Below, in pieces: positions 32,992 through 41,231 of a stretch of 64,000 bases of DNA (position 1 is the stretch's first letter; every line of letters begins with the position of its first letter). The notes beneath the pieces were generated by a model. The model was not told the DNA's origin. It worked only from the letters and a program-made list of their open reading frames with translations, and did no database searches. Location: contig NZ_JAARLY010000009.1 in NCBI RefSeq assembly GCF_011759385.1, positions 62,001 to 126,000 of the forward strand, given 5' to 3'. Origin of the DNA: Oleiagrimonas sp. C23AA (lineage in GTDB: Bacteria; Pseudomonadota; Gammaproteobacteria; Xanthomonadales; Rhodanobacteraceae). The translations under genes and the position numbers were made by a program.

Positions 32992-33343
32992 CTTGAACGA
33001 TCTGCTGCCAACCCTGGAACCCCCTCGCCATGGACTGGATCGCTTGCGCCAACGGCTGGACGAGCAACGCCCCGGCCATTTGCGAGGGGCCAGGCCCTGG
33101 GCATGGGGAGGAGCACTCGCGGCGGTGGTGATGGCATGTCTGCTTTTGGCACCGCGACCACCGTCGCCCCACCGAGCGCTGACACAAACATTGATCAACG
33201 CGATGTCGAGCGACCACCATCCGGCCATCGAAGTCGCCGATGGGGCGGCGCTGCGGCTTTCCAGCGGACAAGGAGACGTCGCCGTATACCTGGTACAGGT
33301 CACGACGGGTCCTAGGGCAACACGGGGCGCGTCCCCACATTGA
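32984..33343 (+). CDS. small single-pass membrane protein, possible anti-sigma partner
   Basis: A 119-aa protein overlapping the ECF sigma gene by 8 nt. A single hydrophobic segment (about residues 42-57, GALAAVVMACLLLA) divides a short charged N-terminal part from a C-terminal domain. The zinc anti-sigma motif H-x3-C-x2-C is absent, so it is not a standard ZAS protein. The position supports an anti-sigma or co-sensor role, but nothing else does. The stop is followed by a 100-bp gap without features. Confidence 0.6.
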   Translation: MGDLNDLLPTLEPPRHGLDRLRQRLDEQRPGHLRGARPWAWGGALAAVVMACLLLAPRPPSPHRALTQTLINAMSSDHHPAIEVADGAALRLSSGQGDVAVYLVQVTTGPRATRGASPH

Positions 33344-33443
33344 GCCAATGGGGTCACTTGGCATGGTTCGGGGTACCAAAATCAGGCCCGGGGCGCCGAC
33401 CATGCTTCATGGCTGATGCCCCGCCCTCGCAAAAGCCACCGCT

Positions 33444-33863
33444 TCAATGCGCGTCGAAATACACCTGGTTGATCAGCATGGCCGGTGTCAGTGCGTCCAG
33501 CAGTTCGCGCGCCTGCACACGGATGGGCGCCCAACACGGCTGCAGCATGTCGGTGAGGTTGGCGCTGAGACGCTCTTCGGCATCACCCTGGCGGCCGGCC
33601 TGGTTCTCGAACGGCAGGCGCGCCAGGTCGCCGGTGAGGCGGCCGATGGACTCGCACACGTCCGGCGGCAGATAGCATGCCGGCTCGTCGATCATGGCGC
33701 GCCCGGCGGCCAGATCCCAGAGCAGTTCGTAGGCGGTGTTGTAGTTGCCGTTGCAACGCACCTGCTCGGCCGGGTGCACGGTGAGCAACTGCAAGGTGTC
33801 GATGAAATGCCGCAGGGTGTACTCGAAACGCTCGCGCGACGAGATGTCGTGGTAAGTGTTCAT
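33444..33863 (-). CDS. hypothetical soluble protein
   Basis: A 139-aa mostly helical protein without signal peptide. The N-terminus MNTYHDISSRERFEYTLR is chosen as start; an upstream frame adds ten poor residues. I recognise no domain. The pattern NGNYNTAYELLWDL and a mid-protein LPPDVCESIG are its most distinctive parts. It lies divergent to the DNA polymerase IV gene, with about 160 bp in between. Confidence 0.6.
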   Translation of the reverse strand: MNTYHDISSRERFEYTLRHFIDTLQLLTVHPAEQVRCNGNYNTAYELLWDLAAGRAMIDEPACYLPPDVCESIGRLTGDLARLPFENQAGRQGDAEERLSANLTDMLQPCWAPIRVQARELLDALTPAMLINQVYFDAH

Positions 33864-33983
33864 GGTCGGGCACTCCGTCCGGGCAATCTTCACACCCTAT
33901 GTATCGGCCAGATCGCGGGCTGCTTGAGCATGCTCACCGCGCTGACCACCACCTTTCGCACGCGCTGGCGACGCCTTATCGGC

Positions 33984-34013
33984 TAGAATGGAGATACGTT
34001 CATTTGTACGTAT
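33984..34013 (+). promoter_or_regulatory. -10 element and inverted repeat upstream of DNA polymerase IV
   Basis: TAGAAT (33984-33989) is a good -10 hexamer; the -35 is not clear. Directly downstream, ATACGT (33994-33999) and ACGTAT (34008-34013) form a perfect 6-bp inverted repeat around 8 bp. It covers the expected transcription start and ends next to the translation start. It does not match the canonical E. coli LexA box; it may bind another repressor or an unusual LexA. Confidence 0.4.
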
Positions 34014-34022
34014 TTGAGTGCC

Positions 34023-35105
34023 GTGACCGCCCCGCCCCGCAAGATCATCCATGTCGACATGGACGCGTTCTACGCCTCGGTGGAACAGCGTGATGACCCC
34101 AGCCTGCGCGGGCGGCCGGTGGTGGTGGCCTGGCGCGGCGCGCGTTCGGTGGTGTGCGCGGCCAGCTACGAAGCGCGGCCGTTTGGCATCCACTCGGCGA
34201 TGCCGGCGCTGCGCGCCGAGCGCTTGTGTCCGCAAGCGGTCTTCGTGCCGCCGGATTTCACCCGCTATCGCGCGGTGTCGGCGCAGATCCGTGAGATCTT
34301 CTCGCGCCACACCGCGTTGATCGAACCGCTGTCGCTGGATGAGGCCTACCTAGATGTCAGCGAACTGCGCAGCGGCCTGCCCTCGGCCACCGCGACCGCA
34401 GAAGCAATTCGCGCGGCCATCCGAGAGGAAACCCAACTGACCGCGTCGGCCGGTGTCGCACCGAACAAATTTCTGGCCAAGATCGCCTCCGACCATCGCA
34501 AGCCCGATGGCATTTTCGTGGTGCGTCCCTCGCAGGTGGAAGACTTTCTGCGCGAACTGCCAGTGGGTCGCGTACCCGGTGTGGGCAAGGTGATGCAGCG
34601 CAAGCTGGAAGCGCTGGATATCCGCACCGTGGGCGAGCTGCGACGCCCGTCGCTGGACGAACTGGAGCAGCGCTTTGGACGCTGGGGCCGGCGCATTTAC
34701 GAATTGGCGCGTGGCGTGGATGAACGCCCGGTCGAGCCGCACCGTGAACGCGTGCAGGTGTCGGCCGAAGACACCTTTGCCGAGGACCTGCCACTGGAGG
34801 CGCTGACGCCGCATATCCACAGGCTGGCGGAAAAAGCCTGGAACGGGCTTACGTCCAAACAAGGACGCATTGCTCGCACCGTGGTGCTGAAGCTGAAAAC
34901 GGCCGATTTCCAGACCATGACACGCAGCCTGACCCGGGCCACGCCACCTTCTTCAGCGCAGGAGCTTGCGGAACTGGCCGGTGCCCTGCGTGAGCGCGTC
35001 AACGAGCCGGCGCACACGCGCTATCGGCTGGTCGGGGTGGGCCTGGCCGGGCTGATGGACGAAGGCGAGATGGCCATTCAAGGCCAATTGTTCGACACGT
35101 TCTAA
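34023..35105 (+). CDS. dinB: DNA polymerase IV (Y-family)
   Basis: A 360-aa error-prone translesion polymerase. The palm motif IHVDMDAFYASVEQ and the second acidic motif SLDEAYLD carry the catalytic carboxylates. Helix-hairpin-helix thumb (VGRVPGVGKVMQRKLEALDI) and little-finger domain (about 240-345) follow. The C-terminus GQLFDTF resembles a beta-clamp-binding motif (QL-F). GTG 34023 is the more likely start; TTG 34014 adds three residues. The inverted repeat in its leader may make it damage-inducible. Confidence 0.95.
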   Translation: MTAPPRKIIHVDMDAFYASVEQRDDPSLRGRPVVVAWRGARSVVCAASYEARPFGIHSAMPALRAERLCPQAVFVPPDFTRYRAVSAQIREIFSRHTALIEPLSLDEAYLDVSELRSGLPSATATAEAIRAAIREETQLTASAGVAPNKFLAKIASDHRKPDGIFVVRPSQVEDFLRELPVGRVPGVGKVMQRKLEALDIRTVGELRRPSLDELEQRFGRWGRRIYELARGVDERPVEPHRERVQVSAEDTFAEDLPLEALTPHIHRLAEKAWNGLTSKQGRIARTVVLKLKTADFQTMTRSLTRATPPSSAQELAELAGALRERVNEPAHTRYRLVGVGLAGLMDEGEMAIQGQLFDTF

Positions 35106-35174
35106 GGCGCCGGCGACACGCGCTGGCTGGGCATGCCTGACGACCCTGCCCAGCCAGCTTGCGCGCACTGCCCA

Positions 35175-36206
35175 TTACTTGCCCAAGCGGTACTTCAACT
35201 CCTCGGCCATCTGCCGGAACGCGGCGCGGGTAGGCGCATCGTTGGCCAGGGCATTGAGCAAACCGAAGTCATGGATGGTGCCGTTGTAACGCACCACCGC
35301 GACATCGTTGCCCGCCAGGTCCAGCTTTCGACCATAGGCCTGCCCTTCGTCCGTGAGCACATCAAACTGCGCCACCTGAATCAATGCCGGCGGCAGGCCC
35401 TTCAGCTGCTGAAGCGACGCCTTCAACGGCGAGGCGTAAATCTGCCGGCGATCGCCCTGATCGGTGGTATAGGCGTTCCAGAACCACTGCATCATCGGGC
35501 GGGTCAGGAAATGGCCTTCCGAATAGTCAAGATAAGAACGATCGTCGAAATTGTCGTCGGTCACCGGCCACATCAACCCCTGAAAGGCGATCTTGGGCCC
35601 ATGACGGTCTTTCGCCATCAGGCTGACCACCGCGGCCATATTGCCGCCCACGCTGTTGCCGACCACCGCCAGACGCGATCCATCCACGCCGATCTGGCGA
35701 CCATGCTCGGCCACCCACTGCGTGGCAGCGTACGCTTGATTGATGGCGACCGGATAGTGGGACTCGGGAGAGGGGTCGTAATTGACGAACACGGCAGGGA
35801 TGCCGGACTCGACCACCAGATCGCGAACCATGCGCTCATGCGTCTGGAAGTCACCAAGAATCCAGCCACCACCGTGGAAAAACATGAACACCGGCGCGTC
35901 AGGCGCCATGTGCTCGGGCTTGACGATGGTCAGCGGTACGCGGATGCCATTCTGCTCGATGGTGCGGTTTTGAACGGTGATGCCGGACAAGTCCACCTTG
36001 ACCGACTTCTGCGCATTGATCAGCACCTGGCGAGCAGCCTTCGACGCCAGCGTCTGCAGCGGTGCACCGCCACTGCCATTGAGCGCCTTCAGAAACTGGC
36101 TGGTGACCCGATCCGGCTTGAGAGCGGGAGCGTCACCGGCATGGCTTGCACCAGCACTGGCGGCGATCAAGGCGACGGCAAGCAGGGAACGCTTGAGCAT
36201 GATCAT
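35175..36206 (-). CDS. exported HSL-type alpha/beta hydrolase (esterase)
   Basis: A 343-aa protein with a signal peptide (about 1-24, ending SHAG) and the hormone-sensitive-lipase fold. The oxyanion motif HGGGW (about residue 111), nucleophile serine in GNSVGGN (a variant of GDSAGG), a catalytic Asp near FDVLTD and His in IHDFG form the active site. Likely a carboxylesterase in the periplasm. AGGAG lies 6 nt ahead of ATG 36206. A 28-bp palindrome matching the ohr/ohrR sites sits 33 bp upstream, so it probably belongs to the OhrR regulon. Confidence 0.9.
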   Translation of the reverse strand: MIMLKRSLLAVALIAASAGASHAGDAPALKPDRVTSQFLKALNGSGGAPLQTLASKAARQVLINAQKSVKVDLSGITVQNRTIEQNGIRVPLTIVKPEHMAPDAPVFMFFHGGGWILGDFQTHERMVRDLVVESGIPAVFVNYDPSPESHYPVAINQAYAATQWVAEHGRQIGVDGSRLAVVGNSVGGNMAAVVSLMAKDRHGPKIAFQGLMWPVTDDNFDDRSYLDYSEGHFLTRPMMQWFWNAYTTDQGDRRQIYASPLKASLQQLKGLPPALIQVAQFDVLTDEGQAYGRKLDLAGNDVAVVRYNGTIHDFGLLNALANDAPTRAAFRQMAEELKYRLGK

Positions 36207-36238
36207 GAGAATCTCCTATTAGGCATATTTGATTGGTT

Positions 36239-36266
36239 GCAATTAAGTAGCGCGCTATGTAATTGC
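36239..36266. promoter_or_regulatory. OhrR-type operator upstream of the esterase gene
   Basis: A near-perfect 28-bp palindrome: GCAATT arm at 36239-36244, core TAGCGCGCTA at 36248-36257, AATTGC arm at 36261-36266, with two mismatched pairs. The same core recurs before ohr and ohrR. Binding by OhrR is inferred from this recurrence. Confidence 0.72.
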
Positions 36267-36384
36267 TTAAAAAAAATCAGCGAACCTCGTCCCAACGCCA
36301 CGGCGTCAGGATGCGACGGTTGGAGCCAATGGTCCGAGCCGTCATTGCGTGGGCGAGCCGATCGGCCCACCCACGCTTAGAACC

Positions 36385-36810
36385 TCAGACCACCGTCAGC
36401 GTCACATCGATATTGCCGCGCGTGGCATTGGAGTACGGGCACACCACGTGGGCCTTTTGCACCAGCGCCTCGACCTCGGCGCGATCCATGCCCGGCACGT
36501 GGATCACCAACTCCACCTCAATACCGAAGCCGGTGGGGATGGCGCCGATACCCACCTTGCCGGTGATGCTGGTGTCGGCCGGCAAGGCTTTCTTGTCCTG
36601 GCTGGCGACAAACTTCATGGCGCCGATGAAGCATGCCGAGTAACCGGCGGCGAACAGCTGCTCGGGGTTGGTGCCCTCACCACCGGCGCCGCCCAGCTCG
36701 CGCGGCGTGCTCAGGGCCAGATCCAGGGTCTGATCGGAAGTCACGGCGCGACCGTCGCGGCCACCGGTGGCCTTGGCTTCGGCGCGATACAAAACTTTTT
36801 CGATACTCAT
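36385..36810 (-). CDS. ohr: organic hydroperoxide resistance protein
   Basis: A 141-aa thiol peroxidase that reduces organic and lipid hydroperoxides, using lipoylated proteins as electron donors in characterised members. The two active cysteines are Cys60 ([10 protein letters not shown]) and Cys124 ([12 protein letters not shown]), and the family length is normal. The gene is preceded by a palindromic OhrR-type site and followed by an esterase gene with the same site. Confidence 0.96.
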   Translation of the reverse strand: MSIEKVLYRAEAKATGGRDGRAVTSDQTLDLALSTPRELGGAGGEGTNPEQLFAAGYSACFIGAMKFVASQDKKALPADTSITGKVGIGAIPTGFGIEVELVIHVPGMDRAEVEALVQKAHVVCPYSNATRGNIDVTLTVV

Positions 36811-36838
36811 GGCTGTGTGTCCTTCGGTTGGAGTGTTT

Positions 36839-36866
36839 AATTACGCTATTAAATAGCGTGCTACTT
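36839..36866. promoter_or_regulatory. OhrR-type operator upstream of ohr
   Basis: CGCTATTAAATAGCG (36844-36858) is a perfect dyad around one central base, overlapping TAGCGTGCTA (36854-36863), which differs from the ohrR and esterase cores at one base. AATTA and TTAT flanks resemble the other sites. It begins about 28 bp ahead of the ohr start codon. Confidence 0.7.
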
Positions 36867-36886
36867 ATATACGTGTAAAAAAGCCA

Positions 36887-37348
36887 TCACTGGGCCGCGG
36901 CCAGATCACCACGCAGGTGTTCCAGCAACGACTTGAGATGGCGCAACTCATCGACCGAGCAATGCGTGGCGCAGAACACGCCATGCTGCACCTCGGCCGC
37001 TTTCGCTTCCAGCGCGCGCCCGGCATCGGTCAGCGAGACCTGCACCTGACGCTCGTCCTCCTGTGAACGCTGCCGGCGCACACGGCCGGATGCTTCCAGG
37101 CGTTTGAGCAAGGGCGTCAGCGTGGCCGAGTCGAGAAACAGGCGCTGGCCGATTTCCGACACGGTAAGCGAGCCGTGCTCCCACAACACCATCATCACCA
37201 GGTACTGCGGATAGGTCAGGTCCAGCGGCTTGAGCAACGGCCGGTACACCTTGTTCATGGCCAACGATGCCGAATACAGCGCAAAGCACAGCTGCGCATC
37301 CAGGCGCGGCGTGTTCAGTGCTTCGGTGGTGGCGGGCGTCGTTTCCAT
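36887..37348 (-). CDS. ohrR: MarR-family organic hydroperoxide sensor
   Basis: A 153-aa MarR-type repressor. The N-terminal redox cysteine is Cys21 in [12 protein letters not shown], as in Xanthomonas OhrR, and further cysteines near residue 125-130 (FCATHC) could give the resolving disulfide of 2-Cys OhrR. The winged helix is [26 protein letters not shown] start at 37348; the longer frame upstream runs over the operator. Its own 29-bp operator ends 6 bp ahead of the start, implying tight autorepression. Confidence 0.95.
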   Translation of the reverse strand: METTPATTEALNTPRLDAQLCFALYSASLAMNKVYRPLLKPLDLTYPQYLVMMVLWEHGSLTVSEIGQRLFLDSATLTPLLKRLEASGRVRRQRSQEDERQVQVSLTDAGRALEAKAAEVQHGVFCATHCSVDELRHLKSLLEHLRGDLAAAQ

Positions 37349-37353
37349 GGCTC

Positions 37354-37382
37354 GCAATTTACATAGCGCGCTATTTAATTGC
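37354..37382. promoter_or_regulatory. OhrR-type operator at the ohrR start
   Basis: GCAATT (37354-37359), core TAGCGCGCTA (37364-37373) and AATTGC (37377-37382) form a 29-bp palindrome immediately upstream of the ohrR start codon. Core and arms match the esterase site. Confidence 0.75.
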
Positions 37383-37425
37383 AAGTACGACCTTTGTCGC
37401 ACGGCCAACAACGCCCGCCCTCACA

Positions 37426-37752
37426 TCAATGCTCCAGGCGGCGTACGATCGCGTAGAACACCAGATGACCGATGCCCAGCGCGGCGGCCAGCAGGCCAAT
37501 CACGCCGGCGTTGATCTGGTTCCAGCCGGCCACCTGCATGATGATGAAGGCCACCGCCAGCAGCGTGAACACGATGCCCCAGCGCAAGGCCGCGTGGCGA
37601 CGCTGGGTTTCCTCGCTGCGAACCAGTGATTCGAGCAGTTCGGTGGAAAGCTCGGTCTGTAGCAGACGGCGACGCGACAGCGCCTCGACCACCACCTTGA
37701 TGGTGTAGGCAATGCACACAAACAGCACAATGGGTACGAGGGTCTGGGTCAT
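37426..37752 (-). CDS. DUF6249-like small membrane protein
   Basis: A 108-aa protein with three hydrophobic segments (about 5-22, 57-75 and 82-102) separated by a charged, helical loop (LSTELLESLVRSEETQRRHAALRW is longer than needed; the key part is SEETQRRHAAL). The pattern matches small proteins often coded next to ECF sigma genes in Xanthomonadales. AAGGAG precedes ATG 37752. It is divergent to the sigma gene. Function unknown. Confidence 0.72.
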   Translation of the reverse strand: MTQTLVPIVLFVCIAYTIKVVVEALSRRRLLQTELSTELLESLVRSEETQRRHAALRWGIVFTLLAVAFIIMQVAGWNQINAGVIGLLAAALGIGHLVFYAIVRRLEH

Positions 37753-37884
37753 GGCAAGCTCCTTGGCGTGATGATGGGATCTGCCTCCATGGATACGCTC
37801 TGCCGCGCGCCGGTTGCAGCCGACGCCGATGCAACCGCGCCGGCGCCGACCGTATCCATGGGTGCGTATGAAGATGCCCACTGC

Positions 37885-38445
37885 ATGAATGACGACCGCG
37901 CCATGGTCGATGCCGTGCTCGAAGGCCGCCGCGGCGCCTTCGAGGCGCTGGTGCGCGCGCATCAGGGCCTTTGCTGGCACATCATCGAGCGCATAGTGCG
38001 CCATCCGGAAGATGCCCGCGAGCTGTGCCAGGAAACCTTCCTGCGCGTGCATCGCAAGCTGCATCAGTATCGCGGCGAATCGGCACTGAAAACCTGGATT
38101 GGACGCATCGCCTACTCGCTGGCGTTGCGCCACCTGGAGAAAAAGCGTCTGCCCGGCGTGGCCATGGGTGACGATGACGAAGCGCCGTGGGAGCAGATTC
38201 CCGATCCCGCCCTGATCGACCACAATTACGAACGGCTGCAATCGGGCCAGGCCCTGCACCGAGCCATCGAAGCCTTACCCGCCGTGCCGCGCACGGTGCT
38301 GACGCTCTATCATCTGGATGAGCTGGGCATCGACCAAATCAGCCGCATCACCGGGCTGGCCACCGGCACCATCAAGAGTCACCTGTTCCGCAGTCGCCGC
38401 CAGTTGCGCGCGCTGCTGGAATCCACCCTGGGAGTGAGCGCATGA
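37885..38445 (+). CDS. ECF-type sigma factor, RpoE-like
   Basis: A sigma-70 family ECF protein of about 186 aa. Region 2 contains GAFEALVRAHQGLCWHII and EDARELCQETFLRVHRKL; region 4 contains LPAVPRTVLTLYHLDELG and GLATGTIKSHLFRSRRQL. The start is uncertain: ATG 37885 gives a normal ECF N-terminus, while in-frame starts at 37858 and 37768 would add a low-complexity extension. It overlaps the next gene as ATGA and is divergent from a small membrane gene. Confidence 0.9.
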   Translation: MNDDRAMVDAVLEGRRGAFEALVRAHQGLCWHIIERIVRHPEDARELCQETFLRVHRKLHQYRGESALKTWIGRIAYSLALRHLEKKRLPGVAMGDDDEAPWEQIPDPALIDHNYERLQSGQALHRAIEALPAVPRTVLTLYHLDELGIDQISRITGLATGTIKSHLFRSRRQLRALLESTLGVSA

Positions 38446-38900
38446 GCACACCCGAACGGCCCGAAACCCCACCCGTCGATCCACACGAATGGCAGCGCCA
38501 GGAAGCGGCCATGCGCGCCGAACGGCTGGCGCTGGACGAATGTGACGACGGCGATACCCAGGCCTATCGCCAGGTAGTGCGGGCGCTGCGCCAGCCGATC
38601 GAAGATGGCCTGGGTGCGGACTTCGCCGCGCAGATGGCCAGCCGCGTCGGCGCCCGACGCTCGCGCCAGAACACGCGCCTGCCGACCCTGGAACTGGGCA
38701 TAGCCTCCGTGTTGGGACTGACGCTGCTTTGCATGGCGGTGGACTGGACGCTGGGGATCGACACCCGGGTATGGCACCTGCTGGCGCACAGCCCGGTCAC
38801 CGCCGCGATCGGCAATCGCTGGCTGCTGGCGCTGGCCACCTGCGCGCTGGCATCGACGCTGGCCGAACGTCTGCGCCGGCGCTGGCAGCAGGTGCACTGA
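38442..38900 (+). CDS. membrane protein coupled to an ECF sigma factor
   Basis: A 152-aa protein with a charged N-terminal cytoplasmic half (about 1-85) and two hydrophobic helices (about 86-103 and 125-138). It overlaps the sigma gene by 4 nt (ATGA). The N-terminal half could bind the sigma factor, but the zinc anti-sigma motif H-x3-C-x2-C is absent. The last part ends RRRWQQVH. I know no family for it. Confidence 0.65.
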   Translation: MSTPERPETPPVDPHEWQRQEAAMRAERLALDECDDGDTQAYRQVVRALRQPIEDGLGADFAAQMASRVGARRSRQNTRLPTLELGIASVLGLTLLCMAVDWTLGIDTRVWHLLAHSPVTAAIGNRWLLALATCALASTLAERLRRRWQQVH

Positions 38901-39017
38901 CGCCAGTCCAGTCAGGCCAGCTTACGTCGCCCCCGCCTACACTTGGGTGCAAGCGAAGCGGCCGTACCACCGCGGGTGCGGCCTTGCCTACGCAAGCCAA
39001 GTTCAAGGAGGTGGTTC

Positions 39018-40958
39018 ATGGCCATGAACGTCGCGCAGAAACTCATCCACGCCCACCTGGTTGACGGCCAGATGGAACCCGGTAGCGAAATCGCGCTGAA
39101 GATCGACCAGACCCTGACCCAGGACGCCACCGGTACGCTGGTGATGCTGGAGCTGGAAGCGATGGGCCTGGAGCGCGTGCAAACGGAAGTCTCGGCTCAG
39201 TACGTGGACCACAACCTGATCCAGGAAGACTTCAAGAACCCGGACGATCACCTGTTTCTGCAGAGCGCCTGCCAGCGCTTCGGCGTGTGGTTCTCGCGCC
39301 CCGGCAATGGCGTTTCGCACGCCGTGCACATGCAGCACTTCGGCAAGCCCGGCAAAACCCTGCTCGGTTCGGACAGCCATACGCCGGCGGCCGGTTCCAT
39401 GGGCATGCTGGCGATCGGCGCTGGCGGCATCGAGGTAGCGCTGGCCATGGCTGGCGAGCCGTTCTATACCAAGATGCCGAAAATCTGGGGCGTGAAGCTC
39501 ACCGGCGAATTGCCGCAGTGGTGCTCGGCCAAGGACGTGATTCTGGAAATGCTGCGCCGGCATGATGTCGATGGCGGCGTCGGCCGCATCATCGAGTACT
39601 ACGGCCCGGGCCTGAAAACTCTCAGCGCCATGGACCGTCACGTCATCGCCAACATGGGCGCGGAGCTGGGCGCCACCTGCACGGTGTTTCCGTCCGACGA
39701 GGCCACTCGCCGCTTCCTGAGCGCACACGGCCGCGGCGATGACTGGAGCGAGCTGCTGGCCGACGAAGGCGCCGACTACGACGTGCATGAAACCATCGAC
39801 CTCGCGGCCATCGAACCGCTGATCGCCAAACCGTCCAGCCCCGGCAACGTGGTGCCGGTCAGCCAGATCGCCGGCCAGCCGTTGTACCAGGCCTATATCG
39901 GCTCCTCGGCCAACCCCGGCTACCGCGATTACGCGATGGCCGCGCAGATGGTGAAGGACCGCGGTGTCAGCGCGCAAGTCTCGTTCGACATCAACCCCAG
40001 TTCGCGCGGCATCCTGGCCACGTTGATCCGCGATGGCCACATCAGCGCGCTGATCGAAGCCGGCGCGCGCCTGCACCAGGCCGGCTGCAATGGCTGCATC
40101 GGCATGGGCCAGGCCCCGGCCAGTGGCCGCAACAGCCTGCGCACCACACCGCGCAACTTCCCCGGCCGCTCCGGCACCAAGGAAGATGCGGTGTTCCTGT
40201 GCAGCCCGGAAACGGCCACCGCCTCTGCGCTGAGCGGCGTGATCACCGACCCGCGCACGCTCGACTTTCCCTGCCCGGCCGTGGCCGAACCGGACCAGCC
40301 CATCGTCGATACCCGCAACCTGGAGGCGCCGCTGCCGCTCGGCGAGGCACGCAACATCGGCCTGGTGAAAGGGCCGAACATCGCCTCGCTACCGGACTTC
40401 GAAGCCCTGCCCGACGCGCTGGAGCTGCCGATCATTCTTAAGGTGGGTGACGACATCTCCACCGACGAGATCATGCCCGCCGGCGCGCGCGTGCTGCCGT
40501 TTCGAAGCAACATTCCGAAGATTGCCGAGTTCGTCTACGACGTGGTCGACGAGGGCTACGTCAAGCGTGCCAAGAAGACCGGCGATCACGCCATTGTCGG
40601 CGGCGAGAACTACGGTCAGGGTTCCTCGCGCGAGCACGCGGCGCTGGCACCACGCTACCTGGGCCTGCGCGCGGTAGTGGCCAAGGACTATGCGCGCATC
40701 CACTGGCAGAACTTGGTCAACTTCGGTGTACTTCCACTGACCTTCGCCAACGCCGACGATTACGACAAGCTGGAGCCGGATGCGGTACTGGTGCTGGATG
40801 GCCTGCACGAAGCGCTGCGCAAGGGCGCGCACGTGAAAGCAAAGATCAAGGGCAAGCAGGGGGCGCTGGAACTGCGTCACCAGCTTTCGCCGCGCCAGGT
40901 CGACATGCTGCTGGCCGGCGGCCAGATCAACTGGATGAAACGCCAGCAGGCCGCCTGA
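39018..40958 (+). CDS. aconitate hydratase, short type lacking the usual first cluster cysteine
   Basis: A 646-aa aconitase/isopropylmalate-isomerase superfamily protein, converting citrate and isocitrate. Substrate and fold motifs: DHNLIQED, GVSHAVHMQHF, LLGSDSHTPAAGSMGMLA, and in the swivel domain VGDDISTDEIMPAGARVLP and GENYGQGSSREHAAL. Two of the three [4Fe-4S] ligands are present (Cys357 and Cys360 in GCNGCIGMG). The third, normally in GSCTNS, is replaced: GSSANPG with Ser297. Related short aconitases that I recall also carry GSSANPG, so it may be a subfamily trait. AAGGAGGTG precedes ATG 39018. Confidence 0.9.
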   Translation: MAMNVAQKLIHAHLVDGQMEPGSEIALKIDQTLTQDATGTLVMLELEAMGLERVQTEVSAQYVDHNLIQEDFKNPDDHLFLQSACQRFGVWFSRPGNGVSHAVHMQHFGKPGKTLLGSDSHTPAAGSMGMLAIGAGGIEVALAMAGEPFYTKMPKIWGVKLTGELPQWCSAKDVILEMLRRHDVDGGVGRIIEYYGPGLKTLSAMDRHVIANMGAELGATCTVFPSDEATRRFLSAHGRGDDWSELLADEGADYDVHETIDLAAIEPLIAKPSSPGNVVPVSQIAGQPLYQAYIGSSANPGYRDYAMAAQMVKDRGVSAQVSFDINPSSRGILATLIRDGHISALIEAGARLHQAGCNGCIGMGQAPASGRNSLRTTPRNFPGRSGTKEDAVFLCSPETATASALSGVITDPRTLDFPCPAVAEPDQPIVDTRNLEAPLPLGEARNIGLVKGPNIASLPDFEALPDALELPIILKVGDDISTDEIMPAGARVLPFRSNIPKIAEFVYDVVDEGYVKRAKKTGDHAIVGGENYGQGSSREHAALAPRYLGLRAVVAKDYARIHWQNLVNFGVLPLTFANADDYDKLEPDAVLVLDGLHEALRKGAHVKAKIKGKQGALELRHQLSPRQVDMLLAGGQINWMKRQQAA

Positions 40959-41049
40959 GACGCACTGTTTGGCGACCCACTACGCGGCGATTGCAACGCG
41001 GCCCGGCCCAATGCCCATGGACGCTCGTGTCGTGGCAAGCCAACCCACA

Positions 41050-41137
41050 CCCGTCATTCCAGCGAACGCTGCAATCCAGTGGACTGAGCTTGTCGTAAAA
41101 CAACCACGCTGGATCCCGGCTTTCGCCGGGATGACGG
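41050..41137. repeat. REP-like intergenic inverted repeat
   Basis: Left arm 41050-41079 begins CCCGTCATTCC, and the right arm 41108-41137 ends GGGATGACGGG. The 30-bp arms match at about 24 positions over a 28-bp spacer. The right arm holds its own small hairpin CCCGGCTTTCGCCGGG. This 'GTCATTCC...GGAATGACG' type is a widespread proteobacterial intergenic repeat. It lies between convergent aconitase and GH78-like genes and fills most of that gap. Confidence 0.75.
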
Positions 41138-41231
41138 GCGAACACCTCGCAACGGCTAACGGGCGGTGCGGTGCGATCAAGATCCCTGATCGCATGCCGT
41201 CTTTTATCGCGCGCCCAGAGGCGCACCGCGG

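Noticed and set aside
37753-38259. An upstream extension of the DUF6249-like gene.
   Set aside because: It overlaps the ECF sigma gene on the other strand, and the ATG at 37752 with AAGGAG is clearly the start.
41050-41137. The inverted repeat as an insertion sequence or attachment site.
   Set aside because: There is no transposase, no target duplication and no integrase nearby; its sequence fits a REP-like intergenic repeat.
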